64,000 nt of DNA from NCBI RefSeq assembly GCF_020193575.1, contig NZ_JADYVD010000038.1:1-64000 (forward strand), written 5' to 3'. A program made the translations under genes and the position numbers. The notes beneath the pieces are model-generated. The model was given only the letters and a program-made list of their open reading frames with translations, was not told where the DNA came from and did no database searches. Below are positions 8,893 to 18,292 of the stretch, piece by piece (position 1 is the first letter of the stretch; the number at the start of each line of letters is the position of its first letter). The DNA comes from Ensifer sp. IC4062. GTDB lineage: Bacteria > Pseudomonadota > Alphaproteobacteria > Rhizobiales > Rhizobiaceae.

Positions 8893-9684
8893 TTATCGCA
8901 GTCCATTCAAATGTTCCCCCGCAGGGAGCGAGTAGTCTATGTTCGCCGCCATCGACACGCCGCGGAAACGGACCGTGACATTCTGGCTTATCTCAGTCAC
9001 CAATTTCCGGCGGAGAGCCGCGGCATAGTCGCTTGTGTCCGTAGGTGTCATGACGAAGGCACCGGGACCCCCCAATGACATTGTCGGCAAATACGATCCC
9101 AACCGATACGGAGGCTTCTCATTTTCTGCTGGGATGGCGATCGCGTTGATCGAGTATCCTTTGGCGATTGCCGTCCGCCTGCTCTGCTGAACGGGAAGCC
9201 CGTCGTTGTTCTCCCCATTGGCCGAGATGTCGATGACTTTTTTGGCCGCCCGACCTCTGAACTGGTCGAAAAGCAGGCGACCGACGTCGATGGCGGAGGA
9301 AAGCGATGTCCCGCCTCGACCCCTGCGGCCGAAGCCGGTATCACCTTTCTCCTGAATCACGAAGGCGGCGGCTTCGGCATCTTCACGTCCGCAAATTCTT
9401 GTCCACGGCAGCACGGTGCATAATCGTCCGGGGCTCGACCACTCGAAATACGTCACGCTGATACAGCCGAGATGAATGCTGGCAATGGCTTCAATGACTT
9501 CCGGCGAAGTGAGCGCCGCGGCATGTCCGTCGCGCTGCAGGTCGGCGGTCCCGGGATCGACAGAGGAGGAGAAGTCGACGGCGAACACGACCGCGACATC
9601 GACGTCGGTCGCATGCGTCTGCGGTCCCCAAAGCACACAAGCTGCAAGCGTCCCCGCTAGTCGCAGGAATGAGTTCGGCCCCAT
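8893..9684 (-). CDS. DUF1194 family secreted protein (von Willebrand A-like)
   Basis: A 263-residue protein with an N-terminal signal peptide (hydrophobic stretch ending near THAT). The motif VVFAVDFSSSVDPG is a MIDAS-type DxSxS metal-ion site, and GGTSLSSAIDVG and VIDISANGENNDG complete the usual DUF1194 pattern. Such proteins are exported and have a VWA-like fold; their role is unknown, although related proteins bind metal ions or partners. The start is preceded by GGAGGGG. It lies 18 bp upstream of the deaminase gene on the same strand. Confidence 0.86.
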   Translation of the reverse strand: MGPNSFLRLAGTLAACVLWGPQTHATDVDVAVVFAVDFSSSVDPGTADLQRDGHAAALTSPEVIEAIASIHLGCISVTYFEWSSPGRLCTVLPWTRICGREDAEAAAFVIQEKGDTGFGRRGRGGTSLSSAIDVGRLLFDQFRGRAAKKVIDISANGENNDGLPVQQSRRTAIAKGYSINAIAIPAENEKPPYRLGSYLPTMSLGGPGAFVMTPTDTSDYAAALRRKLVTEISQNVTVRFRGVSMAANIDYSLPAGEHLNGLR

Positions 9685-10165
9685 TGCTACCCCTCCTGCT
9701 GATCATTCCGTCCACGTCAGAAAACGGGCGAAATATTCGCAAGGGAAATCGTACCCGGAAGCGCGCGGATGACGCGTCCCGTGGAGAAATCGTTTTTGAA
9801 TGAGCGATTGGTTTATTATGATTTTGACCAGCACATTCTCATAAAGAGCGGGTTCTTCAAAATCACATTTTTCTAATATTCAAGAAGGCTGCGGCGGGCG
9901 GACTCGTTTATGTATCGCACTCTTTGTCGAATTGGTGTCGGAATGTCCATGCACCGCTGCCGTTCGCGATGACGATTCCATGGCCTCGAATGTTTGTCCT
10001 TCGCCGAGGCAAGCGGACGTTCCTTTATCGGGAAGAGCGGGCCTGCCACCCGTCGGCCTGGCATATCGGAGACATCATCGCGGTTCGGGGCCGATGTCTT
10101 CCCCTCAAGCGGGTGTCACGATTTAGCCGACGCCCTCGGACGACGACCCGAAGCCGTTGCGTCTG
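9685..10165. other. Intergenic region, AT-rich stretch
   Basis: 481 bp. Positions 9790-9885 are clearly AT-rich compared with the surroundings and could hold the promoter of the DUF1194 gene. The rest (9890-10165) has open frames on both strands, but none has a ribosome-binding site or a recognisable protein. No repeat or hairpin stands out. Confidence 0.4.
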
Positions 10166-10591
10166 TCAGAATTGAATCGCGATCAGCTCGGGAGGCTCCT
10201 TGTTGAAATCGGAATATCGAATCCACCGCGGCGTCGCTTTGAACATCACGGCCCCTCTCTCGATGAACTCCCTGTCGGCCGGAAGGCAGTTGAGATAAGC
10301 TTCCTGGTATTGTTCGATATCCGCGGCAGGAATCCTTGTTGCCTCACCCTCGTATTGAACCGTGATATTGTCGTTCCATCCGACTACGAACGCGACGCCG
10401 GGACGCTCCGCGAGATTGTCGAACTTTCGCGTGTCCTTGAAAGTGCTGAACACGATCTCAAGATTGTCGCGCACCGAGAAGTCGATCGTAGCAGCCTCGG
10501 GCGTTCCATTACGATGGCAGGTCGCGATGACCGCCAAGGTGTGCTTTCTCAGGAATTCAAGGATCATGCGTTTCGTATGAAAATCGTCCAT
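10166..10591 (-). CDS. Pyridoxamine 5'-phosphate oxidase-like (FMN-binding split barrel) protein
   Basis: A 141-residue protein with the split-barrel pattern LAVIATCHRNGTPEAATIDF near the N-terminus, followed by the strands IVFSTFKDTRKFDNL and VAFVVGWNDNITVQYEGEA. Members bind FMN, F420 or haem and perform varied redox chemistry; true pyridoxamine oxidase is longer. The start chosen (MDDFHTK) follows GGGGGAAGAG, whereas an upstream in-frame ATG has none. No operon partner. Confidence 0.86.
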   Translation of the reverse strand: MDDFHTKRMILEFLRKHTLAVIATCHRNGTPEAATIDFSVRDNLEIVFSTFKDTRKFDNLAERPGVAFVVGWNDNITVQYEGEATRIPAADIEQYQEAYLNCLPADREFIERGAVMFKATPRWIRYSDFNKEPPELIAIQF

Positions 10592-11562
10592 CGTCTCTTC
10601 CCCCAGTGAGTATTCCCGATTTTTGTGCAGTCCCATTCGACAGCCCGCCGGCCTCAGCGGAGTTTGGCCGCCAGCGCCGCGAGCTTGCGAGATATGCGTT
10701 CACCACCCGACCCAGCCATCGATGCGTCCGTTCTAATCTCGTGCCTTCCAGGACGATTAACACATTGCTCGCCCTCGTTCGATGGTCGCGAGACCATGAC
10801 CTGGACCTCGAGCGGACTGATTGTGGTTTTGTTCCGCTTCGCGCGCGCAGCAGTTCAGGCTGCATGCAAGCGAGGAAGTGGTTGCAGAGGTGCTCTCCCA
10901 CGTCATCGGCCGGCAGGGCCCTGCGCCGAATATCATGAAGACGGTCAAGGTTCTAAAAGAACGCAAGATCGCCGACAGGACGTTGCTTCACCTGCATGGG
11001 GATGACCGCTCTTGGCGCGCTTTCCGGACGAAGCACGATGACCGCTCACAGCAACGCTGCCACTAGCGCGATCAAGGTCAGCGGCATTCCCGGAAGTTTG
11101 GCCGGAATTCTGTTCTAATTCAGATGCGTAAGCCGTTCTTGGTGGTCTTTGCTGCCTAATGCCGGATCGAGCTGCTGGTTCAGAGTTGGCCTTTCGGACA
11201 ACGCAGAACCCGGAGACTCTCAAGCAACGCATGGCGAAAGATCGTACGGTTCGAAGGGGGCTGAACGCTGAACGTGTTGCCGGGGCTGCCATGAGATTGA
11301 TGGGGGGCGCTCGAAAGTGCGCTGGCTGCGAGCCCCTGTTCGACGAACGCCCGTCCAATTCACATCCCGAGAAGCCTGCGCCGCGAGGTCGTCACGGGTG
11401 GAACGATCCTGAACTCGGGCGTGATTGCCGCCCCTAAACCAAACATGACAGAGATGACCTGAGCGCTTTGCGGTCGGCTTTGATTAGGGATATGCGTTTT
11501 CAGATCGACTGCGACAGAAGGTGGACGCGCTATGAGGTCCACCGCCAAACCAGATGGATTAC
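10592..11562. other. Long region without a supported gene
   Basis: 971 bp. Several frames of 80-140 codons overlap on both strands, but all have unusual composition, weak or no ribosome-binding sites, and no recognisable motif. It may contain decayed genes that I cannot identify. No tandem repeat, long inverted repeat or transposon end was noticed. Confidence 0.4.
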
Positions 11563-11727
11563 ATGAGCGACGACAACATCGTTAAGTTTGAACGACCGAG
11601 ACCAAAGCAAGAGCCAAGGTCGGTAGGCCCGATGCAACGGAAAGCACTCACCTGGCTCGCGGTGATAGCGGGTTTGTTTCTGGTATGGGCGTATTACCAT
11701 TTCATCTCGCCGCCGAACTTACGTTGA
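11563..11727 (+). CDS. Small single-pass membrane protein
   Basis: A 54-residue protein. It starts MSDDNIVKFERPRPKQEPR, then has one hydrophobic helix (LTWLAVIAGLFLVWAYYHF) and ends ISPPNLR. Small proteins with the pattern 'MxDDNxVKFxRPxPxxxPR...one TM helix' are, from memory, widespread in Rhizobiales next to metabolic genes; their function is unknown. The basic, proline-rich N-terminus should stay in the cytoplasm. The start is supported by family appearance more than by its weak ribosome-binding site. Confidence 0.62.
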   Translation: MSDDNIVKFERPRPKQEPRSVGPMQRKALTWLAVIAGLFLVWAYYHFISPPNLR

Positions 11728-11841
11728 AAGGCTCTGCTCACGCTCCTGGTAGGAAGCTCATCTCGCGCGCGGCGGCCAGTGGTTTGTAACTTTTCGGCTT
11801 TCCGCGCGTTCTCTCGGACGACCTGATGAACGGAGGCAGTG

Positions 11842-12018
11842 ATGTCGAAGCGCGAACTCCTCGATACCGGGACCGACAAGCGCTACGTGCGGCGCGACGA
11901 AAGCGGGAAGTTCAAAGAGTCGGTAGATGTCGGCCGTTCTCTGTCGTCGGACAAGAGACAGAAGGCGAAGCACGATGCCAAGCCCGGCCAGGGCGACAAG
12001 GGCGATCGCAAGGACTAG
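11842..12018 (+). CDS. Small conserved charged protein
   Basis: A 58-residue, highly charged protein starting MSKRELLDTGTDKRYVRRD, with FKESVDVGRSLSSDKR and ending KPGQGDKGDRKD. It is preceded by CGGAGG at good distance. I recall short proteins of this kind in rhizobia, annotated as hypothetical; the sequence looks intrinsically disordered. It ends 4 bp before the GTG of the exonuclease III gene, so the two are probably co-transcribed. Confidence 0.68.
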   Translation: MSKRELLDTGTDKRYVRRDESGKFKESVDVGRSLSSDKRQKAKHDAKPGQGDKGDRKD

Positions 12019-12022
12019 GTCC

Positions 12023-12832
12023 GTGAGGATCGCCACCTATAACGTCAACGGAGTGAATGGCCGTCTGGATGTCCTGCTGCGGTGGCTGGAGGAGGCGTCA
12101 CCCGACGTCGTCTGCCTTCAGGAACTCAAGGCACCAGACCCGAAATTCCCCGTCAAGGCTATCGAGGCTGCGGGATACGGAGCGATTTGGCACGGCCAGA
12201 AGAGTTGGAACGGCGTGGCGATCCTCGCCAGAGACAGGGAGCCGACGCTGACGCGCAAGGGACTGCCCGGTGATCCGGACGACACCCACAGCCGCTACAT
12301 CGAGGCAGCGATCGATGGCATGGTGATCGGTTGCCTCTATCTGCCCAACGGGAATCCCTATCCGGGACCGAAGTTCGAATACAAGCTGGCATGGTTCGAC
12401 AGGCTGACGGCTTACGCGGCAGAGCTGCTGGAACTCGACGTGCCGGTGATCCTAGCCGGCGACTACAACGTCATGCCGACGGAACTCGATGTCTATAAAC
12501 CGGAGCGTTGGGTAAACGACGCTCTGTTCCGCGTCGAAGTCAGAGACGTTTATCATCGCCTGCTCGATCAGGGCTGGACGGATGCCCTCCGGCAGCTTCA
12601 TCCCGGCGAACGCGTCTACACCTTTTGGGACTACTTCCGAAATTCCTTCGCGAGGGATGCAGGCCTTCGCATCGATCATTTCTTGCTGAGCTCGGATGTC
12701 GCCAAGAGGCTTTCAGCTTCCGGGGTCGACAGGCATGTCCGGGGATGGGAGCACACAAGCGATCACGCGCCGGTTTGGGTCGAGCTTTCAGATGAACCTA
12801 AGAGACGGAGGAAGACAAATGACGACGAATAG
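12023..12832 (+). CDS. Exodeoxyribonuclease III family (AP endonuclease)
   Basis: A 269-residue protein starting at GTG. All exonuclease III motifs are present: YNVNGVNGR (metal-binding Asn), LQELKA (Glu), GDYNVMPTELD (Asp/Asn), RIDHFLLS and SDHAPVW (catalytic Asp-His). Enzymes of this family cut at abasic sites and trim 3' ends in base-excision repair. The GTG start gives the normal N-terminus (VRIATYNVNG); ATG codons further upstream would read through the preceding small gene. The gene overlaps the next one by 14 bp. Confidence 0.94.
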   Translation: MRIATYNVNGVNGRLDVLLRWLEEASPDVVCLQELKAPDPKFPVKAIEAAGYGAIWHGQKSWNGVAILARDREPTLTRKGLPGDPDDTHSRYIEAAIDGMVIGCLYLPNGNPYPGPKFEYKLAWFDRLTAYAAELLELDVPVILAGDYNVMPTELDVYKPERWVNDALFRVEVRDVYHRLLDQGWTDALRQLHPGERVYTFWDYFRNSFARDAGLRIDHFLLSSDVAKRLSASGVDRHVRGWEHTSDHAPVWVELSDEPKRRRKTNDDE

Positions 12833-13043
12833 CTGGCGCGCCGACCTGCATCTCGGGTTGGAAAAACTGGTCGACGCCGCCGTCGTTGCAGGCGCGCGCC
12901 AACAGGATGTCTACGCCGCAATTCTTGACGAGCTTGGACAGCTTCGGCTGGCCTACGAACGAGACCCTGATCCCACCGACGACGCCAGCGAACAGGTCAT
13001 CGAAGAACCATCCAACAATTGGCCCGCAGCCGACAACCGCTGA
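12819..13043 (+). CDS. Conserved small protein downstream of exonuclease III
   Basis: A 74-residue acidic protein (SWRADLHLGLEKLVDAAVVA, DVYAAILDELGQLRLAYERD, then an acidic disordered tail). It starts inside the end of the exonuclease gene, with GGAGG at the right distance, so it is translated from the same mRNA. No known domain; it seems mainly helical. An association with repair is suggested only by position. Confidence 0.7.
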   Translation: MTTNSWRADLHLGLEKLVDAAVVAGARQQDVYAAILDELGQLRLAYERDPDPTDDASEQVIEEPSNNWPAADNR

Positions 13044-13559
13044 GTCGCACTGGCGGAGGCCCCTGCAGGGAAGACGGTGGTATTAGCCATGAAATTCGGT
13101 CGGGCGATCCGCTCTCCGCCTGCTGCGCCTCCGATCTGTTACGTAAATCACTTCCGTAAGGTGAAGTCGCCGAAAATGAGTCTTTCCTCCAGTTCGAAGT
13201 GCAACTGGGATCGTCTTGCCATCTCTGGATGTTTTGCAGGTTCTCGACCGTAAGGAACAGGCTGTCGGCTTCAAGGCAGGCGAGCCGCCTCATTTCCTCG
13301 AGATCACTTCAACGAGAAACGTGCGCTGGGAGTGCAAAAGCCGCATGCTAGGGCTAGCCGATTTCTAATCGTCTCCCACGCCGCCTTCAAAGCTTACGCC
13401 CTTTGTTCAAGAAAATTGACGACAGATGGCCATTCTGACGGCGTTGGAGCGCTGCGCTCAGCTCGCTATGTCTCCTCCGAACGTGACCAGTCCGGTTCGC
13501 ACGCGACCGACGATTGCTCAGGGCGGTCGTGCTGGCTTGCAAATAGGGAAGAAGGACGA
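13044..13559. other. Upstream region of the first Ior operon
   Basis: 516 bp without a supported gene. It contains the direct repeat at 13386-13410 described separately, which lies 150 bp before the iorA-like start. The remainder shows no recognisable protein or RNA. Confidence 0.45.
13386..13410 (-). promoter_or_regulatory. Predicted AraC-type operator, site 1
   Basis: Read on the minus strand, TTGAAC is followed by TTGAAG with starts exactly 20 bp apart. Both pentamers TTGAA are exact. The site lies 150 bp before the first Ior operon, in the orientation opposite to it. The same repeat recurs at 37696, 44668, 48957, 49007, 53272 and 54645. Confidence 0.5.
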
Positions 13560-14042
13560 ATGGCCTACAACCTCAACATCAACGGACGCAGCATGACCGT
13601 AGAAGCGGACGGCGACACGCCGCTGCTTTGGGCTCTGCGTGACATCCTCGGATTCAAAGGCACCAAGTTCGGGTGCGGCATGGGTCTCTGCGGTTGCTGC
13701 ACCGTGCATATCGACGGTGTCGCCACGCGGGCCTGCCAGACGCCGATCGAAAGCGTCGGGACATCCGAGATAGACACGATCGAAGGGCTTGCGACCTCAG
13801 AGCCAGGACGTCGTATTCAGAGGGCATGGCTCGATCTCGAGGTCGTTCAATGCGGTTATTGCCAGCCTGGTCAGATGATGTCGGCAGCGGCGTTGCTGAC
13901 CGAAACCCCCGATCCGACGGATGAAGACATAGACGCGGCAATGTCCGGAAATCTGTGTCGCTGCGGAACCTACAACCGCATTCGCGACGCGATCAAGTAT
14001 GCCGCTCACCTCGATGCGACGACCATGGAGGACGCACGATGA
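13560..14042 (+). CDS. 2Fe-2S subunit of a molybdenum hydroxylase, IorA type
   Basis: A 160-residue protein with both 2Fe-2S sites: [15 protein letters not shown]...C (Cys39, 44, 47, 59) near the N-terminus and CGYCQPGQ...LCRCGTY near the C-terminus. It passes electrons between the molybdopterin subunit and an acceptor, as in isoquinoline 1-oxidoreductase or membrane-linked aldehyde dehydrogenases. The start follows GGAAGAAGG. The stop overlaps the start of the large subunit (ATGA), typical of stoichiometric subunits. The cytochrome c at 16269 is a likely acceptor; there is no FAD subunit. Confidence 0.92.
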   Translation: MAYNLNINGRSMTVEADGDTPLLWALRDILGFKGTKFGCGMGLCGCCTVHIDGVATRACQTPIESVGTSEIDTIEGLATSEPGRRIQRAWLDLEVVQCGYCQPGQMMSAAALLTETPDPTDEDIDAAMSGNLCRCGTYNRIRDAIKYAAHLDATTMEDAR

Positions 14043-16201
14043 AACATTTCTCCGATCGGCCCCAGGCCGGGCTGTCGCGTCGTTCCTTTCTCCTCGCCAG
14101 TGCCGCGGCCGGAGGAGGTCTTCTGATCGGCGTCTCGTTGGACCCGGCTTCTGCTAAGGAGGCTGCCAAACAGAGCTTCGTCCCGAATGCGTTCATCAGG
14201 ATCGAAACCGACGGCACCATCATCCTTACGATGCCGTACGTAGAGATGGGGCAGGGCACGTACACCTCCGTTCCCATGCTGATCGCGGAAGAACTCGAGG
14301 TCGGTCTCGACGCCGTCCAACTGGAGCACGCGCCCGCCAATGACGCGCTGTATGCTCATCCGATTATGGGCGCTCAGGAAACCGACGGGTCACTTTCGAT
14401 GCGGGCTGCATGGCAGCCCATGCGTCAGGCAGGTGCCGCTGCTCGCATGATGCTCGTTTCCGCTGCGGCCACTCGGTGGGGCGTGGACGCCGCCGATTGC
14501 CATGCTGACAACGGTTTCGTGGTTCACGTCAAGTCTGCTCGACGCATCGGTTATGGTGACCTTGCCGCAGCCGCCGCAACGATGCCCGTGCCCCAGCAGG
14601 TCGTCCTCAAAGACACCTCGTCTTACAAACTGATCGGCACACCACAGAAGCGGCTCGACGCACCGCAAAAGGTGGCGGCGACAGCGCAATACGGGATCGA
14701 CGTCAGTTTGCCTGACATGAAGATCGCTGCGGTGACTGCGTCGCCAGTACTTGGCGGCCAGGTATCCAGCGTCGACGACGGTGCCACGCGAAAGATCGCG
14801 GGCGTACGCGATGTCATCCGCATTCCTGACGCCGTTGCCGTCATCGCGGATCACTGGGCCGCGGCAAAGAAGGGTCTGGATGCCCTTGTGGTGACATGGG
14901 ATGACGGGCCGAATGCCCAGTTCTCGACAGCTCAGCACATGGCCAATCTTGAGAATGCCGCACAACGCGATGGTGTCGTCGCTGTGCAGAAAGGCGATGT
15001 GGCCGGCGTCTTTGCCCGGGCCGAGCGTCGCCTCGAGGCGGACTACCGGCTTCCGATCTTGGCGCACGCACCCATGGAGCCGTTGAACTGCACGGCACAC
15101 ATTCACGATGGCAGGTGCGACGTCTGGCTCGGAACCCAGGCGGCAACGCGGGCGCAAAAGGCGGCAGCTGCGGCCGCCGGCCTGCCGCTGGACCGCGTCG
15201 AAATCCATAACCAGTACCTCGGAGGTTCGTTCGGGCGGCGGGCGGAGGCCGACAACGTAACCCAAGCGGTGCTGATCGCGCGGCAGGTGGATTACCCGGT
15301 TAAGGTGATCTGGAGCCGTGAAGAAGACACCCAGCACGACTTCTATCGCCCCGCCTACTTCAATAGACTGAAGGCTAGCCTGGATGGCGACGGCCATATC
15401 ACGAGCTGGTTCCACCGTGTCGTCGGTCCGTCGCCCTTGGCGCGGTGGCTGCCGATAGCCGTGCAGAATGGCCTCGATCCCGACGCGGTCACCAGTGCGA
15501 CCGGACCGTATGAACTGTCGGACATCCATGTCGACTACGTGCGCCATGAGGATCACTCCTTTCAATCCGGCTTCTGGCGGGGAGTGGGCACCACTCACAA
15601 TGTCTTCATCGTCGAAGGCTTCGTCGACGAACTTGCAGCTCTCTCCGGGAAAGACCCACTCGAGTTCCGACGCGAGCACGTTAAAAATAATCCCCGTGCG
15701 CTCGCAGTGCTCGATAAGGCCGCGGAAGAATCTGGCTGGGGCACGCCGCTACCCGAAGGCACCGGCCGAGGAATCTCGCTTCTGCAGGACTTTGGCGGAA
15801 CGATCCTCGTGCACATCGCCGAAGCCGCCGTCGACAAGGAAGGGGCGGTGAGAGTTTCCAAGATCACCTCGGTGGTCGACTGCGGAAAAATCATCAATCC
15901 CGACACCGTCAAAGCCCAGATACAGGGCGGGGCGATATTTGGACTCTCGGCGGCTCTGTACGGGGAGATAACCTTCACCGACGGACGCGTCGACCAGGGC
16001 AACTTCGACACCTATGCGGCAGTCAGGATGGACGAAGCCCCGCGTGTGACGGTCCATCTGATCGATAGTGGCGACAAGCCCTTCGGCGTCGGCGAATCCG
16101 GCACCTCTGGTATCGGTCCGGCCGTAGCGAACGCGGTCTACGCCGCAACCGGGAAGCGGGTCAGACAGCTTCCGATCACGCCCGAACTGCTCAAGTCATA
16201 A
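14039..16201 (+). CDS. Molybdopterin-binding subunit of a molybdenum hydroxylase, IorB type
   Basis: A 720-residue protein. A Tat signal is visible at the N-terminus ([15 protein letters not shown], Arg14-Arg15), so the enzyme should be folded in the cytoplasm and exported to the periplasm. Motifs include [32 protein letters not shown] [13 protein letters not shown], and [18 protein letters not shown], typical of single-protein MoCo subunits of the IorB/aldehyde dehydrogenase group. The substrate (N-heterocycle or aldehyde) cannot be told from sequence. Co-translated with the 2Fe-2S subunit by a 4-bp overlap; a second related operon lies at 60096-64000. Confidence 0.92.
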   Translation: MKHFSDRPQAGLSRRSFLLASAAAGGGLLIGVSLDPASAKEAAKQSFVPNAFIRIETDGTIILTMPYVEMGQGTYTSVPMLIAEELEVGLDAVQLEHAPANDALYAHPIMGAQETDGSLSMRAAWQPMRQAGAAARMMLVSAAATRWGVDAADCHADNGFVVHVKSARRIGYGDLAAAAATMPVPQQVVLKDTSSYKLIGTPQKRLDAPQKVAATAQYGIDVSLPDMKIAAVTASPVLGGQVSSVDDGATRKIAGVRDVIRIPDAVAVIADHWAAAKKGLDALVVTWDDGPNAQFSTAQHMANLENAAQRDGVVAVQKGDVAGVFARAERRLEADYRLPILAHAPMEPLNCTAHIHDGRCDVWLGTQAATRAQKAAAAAAGLPLDRVEIHNQYLGGSFGRRAEADNVTQAVLIARQVDYPVKVIWSREEDTQHDFYRPAYFNRLKASLDGDGHITSWFHRVVGPSPLARWLPIAVQNGLDPDAVTSATGPYELSDIHVDYVRHEDHSFQSGFWRGVGTTHNVFIVEGFVDELAALSGKDPLEFRREHVKNNPRALAVLDKAAEESGWGTPLPEGTGRGISLLQDFGGTILVHIAEAAVDKEGAVRVSKITSVVDCGKIINPDTVKAQIQGGAIFGLSAALYGEITFTDGRVDQGNFDTYAAVRMDEAPRVTVHLIDSGDKPFGVGESGTSGIGPAVANAVYAATGKRVRQLPITPELLKS

Positions 16202-16268
16202 CCCACCCCGAACTCGCTCGCTTAGCGCCGCATCGAATCCAACGATCGGCGCAGCAAAGGAGGCTCCC

Positions 16269-16649
16269 TTGCATCGCTCTTTCAAATTTGCCCTGGCCAC
16301 TCTCTTGGCCATGCCCATGCATGTGCCGATCGCACTGGCGGAAGGCAGCCTGGAGCAGGGAGAAAAAGTATTCAAACGTTGTGCCGCGTGTCACGCAACG
16401 ACAGATCAGAACAAGACCGGTCCGGGACTTGCTGGGATCGTCGGGAGGGCGGCCGGGAAAGCCGCCGGCTACAACTATTCTCCAAGTCTGGCGTCCTCGA
16501 CCCTGGTTTGGGACGAGCAGACCCTCGACAGCTTCCTTCAGGGTCCGCGAAAGCTCGTACCTGGGACCAAGATGACCCTGAGCGTTCCAAAGCCGGACGA
16601 CCGCCAGAGCGTCATCTTGTACCTCAAGTCGTTGGCCGCGGGGAACTGA
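16269..16649 (+). CDS. Class I cytochrome c
   Basis: A 126-residue exported protein with a signal peptide ending near ALAEG, one haem site CAACH and a distal Met region (PGTKMTLSVPKPDDR), followed by a C-terminal helix (SVILYLKSLA). The start is TTG at 16269: it follows a perfect AAAGGAGG and gives a complete signal peptide. It is 67 bp downstream of the Ior large subunit on the same strand and is the likely electron acceptor of that enzyme in the periplasm. Confidence 0.9.
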   Translation: MHRSFKFALATLLAMPMHVPIALAEGSLEQGEKVFKRCAACHATTDQNKTGPGLAGIVGRAAGKAAGYNYSPSLASSTLVWDEQTLDSFLQGPRKLVPGTKMTLSVPKPDDRQSVILYLKSLAAGN

Positions 16650-16741
16650 CGCGCAACGGCGCGAGCCTTGCAGCAACTCGGAAGCGCCGGGTCCTTTCTT
16701 GGAGCGGCGCTGACCATGCCTCTTGCCCAAGCGGATGGCCC

Positions 16742-17224
16742 TTACTGTGCTTTAAGTTGCCGGACTGCTCCCGCCCAGTCCTCGACATGATAGGAGTGCG
16801 CGATCTTTCCGTCGCGGATCGTCTGGATGTCGATGGACATGATCGTGAAGGATTTCCCGGTCGGCGAGACGCCGAAGAAGTCCTTCACAGGCGTCCCGCT
16901 CGCCTGACCACGCACGATGACTTTGTCGCCGGCCACGGTCACGTCGCGGATTTCCCACTTGAGGTCAGGGACTGTCTCGCCCCTTGCCTTGAAAGCAGGG
17001 ACCAATTGTTCGCGGTTCAGGCATGAGCCTTCTCCCCCACAGGTGATCCAGTCGTCAGTGGTGGCCCTGGCGAGCAAGGCCGCCACGTCCTTCTTCGCAG
17101 GCTTGTTCAGGGCGTCGTAAAAAGGCGCGATAATCTCCTTCCCCTTGTCGACGGTAAGATCGTCGGATTTCGCGGGCGCGGCGGCCGCAACTGCCACAGA
17201 GGCAACTGCTAAAGTCTTCATCAT
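16742..17224 (-). CDS. Secreted SnoaL-like (ester cyclase family) protein
   Basis: A 160-residue protein with a signal peptide (KTLAVASVAVAAAAPAKS). The mature part has the NTF2/SnoaL-like pattern: IIAPFYDALNK, a central VPDLKWEIRDVTVAGDKVIVRG and GKSFTIMSIDIQTIRDGKI, then SYHVEDWAGAVRQL. Such proteins are annotated as ester cyclases, but most have unknown activity. The start follows AAGGAGCC. It is convergent with the cytochrome c gene and divergent from the decayed LysR gene, whose intact form might have regulated it. Confidence 0.84.
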   Translation of the reverse strand: MMKTLAVASVAVAAAAPAKSDDLTVDKGKEIIAPFYDALNKPAKKDVAALLARATTDDWITCGGEGSCLNREQLVPAFKARGETVPDLKWEIRDVTVAGDKVIVRGQASGTPVKDFFGVSPTGKSFTIMSIDIQTIRDGKIAHSYHVEDWAGAVRQLKAQ

Positions 17225-17298
17225 GAACGGCTCCTTGTTTGATTGCCAAGGCGACGATGGACGGATAACGAATTTAGGAAAATTGAATTCGGTGCATT

Positions 17299-18192
17299 AT
17301 GGATATCGACAAAACGAAACTCAGGCGGCTCGACTTCGGTCTATTGATGGTTTTCCAGCTGCTCTTCAGACACCGGAAAGCCATCGCTGTCGCCGCCGAG
17401 TTGGGCCCAGTCAATCTGCTGTCAGCCACGCCATCGGACGGCTGCGGGACGTCTTCGAGGACCCGCTGTTTACTCGGCTGCCAGACGGGTTTATGCCCAA
17501 CCCGACCGCATACGAACTCGCTCCCCTGATCGACGAGATTGTAAACGCAGCCAACGAGGCGTTGGGGGCAGGCGGGTTCGAGCCAAAGACGTCTATGCGG
17601 CTCTTCCAGGTGACTACCGTTGACTACGTCGCAGCACTACTGGCTCCGGCGCTGCGCGCGGCGTTGGTCGACGAGGCCCCAGGAGTGAGGTTCTCCCTCC
17701 GGTTCGGTGCGGGGCAGACCGCGTTGGATCACGTGCGCACAGACGAGGTGGACCTCGCCATCGGGCGATTTGACCTGCTGCCGGATGGCTATCGGGCATC
17801 CCCCTGTCCGAAGACAACTATCTAGTCGTTTGCCGAGCAACCAGACCTGGAGCAGTATCTGAGAGCTGAACATCTGCTCGTGTCTTTCTACGGCGCACAT
17901 TACGGTTCAGCCGACCGTGCGCTGCTGACGGTTGGGCGCAAACGCCGTGTCGTAGCGTCGGTGCCGCTCTTCATGGCTGCTTTAAGTACCGTTGCGAATA
18001 CTGACCTGTTGTCTACCGTGCCTAAGAGGCTCGCAGAATGCTTTTGCGAGCACCTTCGAATTGGAAAAGGTGCCGCCGCCGTTCCCGATGGAGACGTTCA
18101 ATCTCAATGTCGTGACCCACTCTCGCAGAGCCAAGGATGCTGGCTTGCTTTGGTTCGTCAACCTGCTGCGTCGTGTCTGGCGTGAAGTGTAG
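17299..18192 (+). pseudogene. LysR-family regulator, multiply frameshifted
   Basis: The pieces of one LysR-type regulator occur in order but in different frames: LRRLDFGLLMVFQLLFRHRK, then PSQSAVSHAIGRLRDVFEDP (HTH), the effector-domain segment VDLAIGRFDLLPDGYRASP, then LSEDNYLVVCRA, LEQYLRAEHLLVSFYGAHYG and finally FELEKVPPPFP...[15 protein letters not shown] with a stop at 18190-18192. At least four frameshifts are needed (near 17405, 17800, 17840 and 18030), so it cannot be functional. It is divergent from the SnoaL-like gene and about 100 bp before the catalase start. Confidence 0.88.
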
Positions 18193-18292
18193 TCACGAAA
18201 GGCACTCCCCCTTCAACGCTCCCTCGCGTCATACAAGACAAGGAGACAAGCATCGGGAAACTGCGAGCCTCCCCAAGACGGAGCAACTCTCG

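Noticed and set aside
10625-11437. Several overlapping frames of 80-140 codons
   Set aside because: No motif, poor start signals and atypical composition; listed as a gap without a supported gene.
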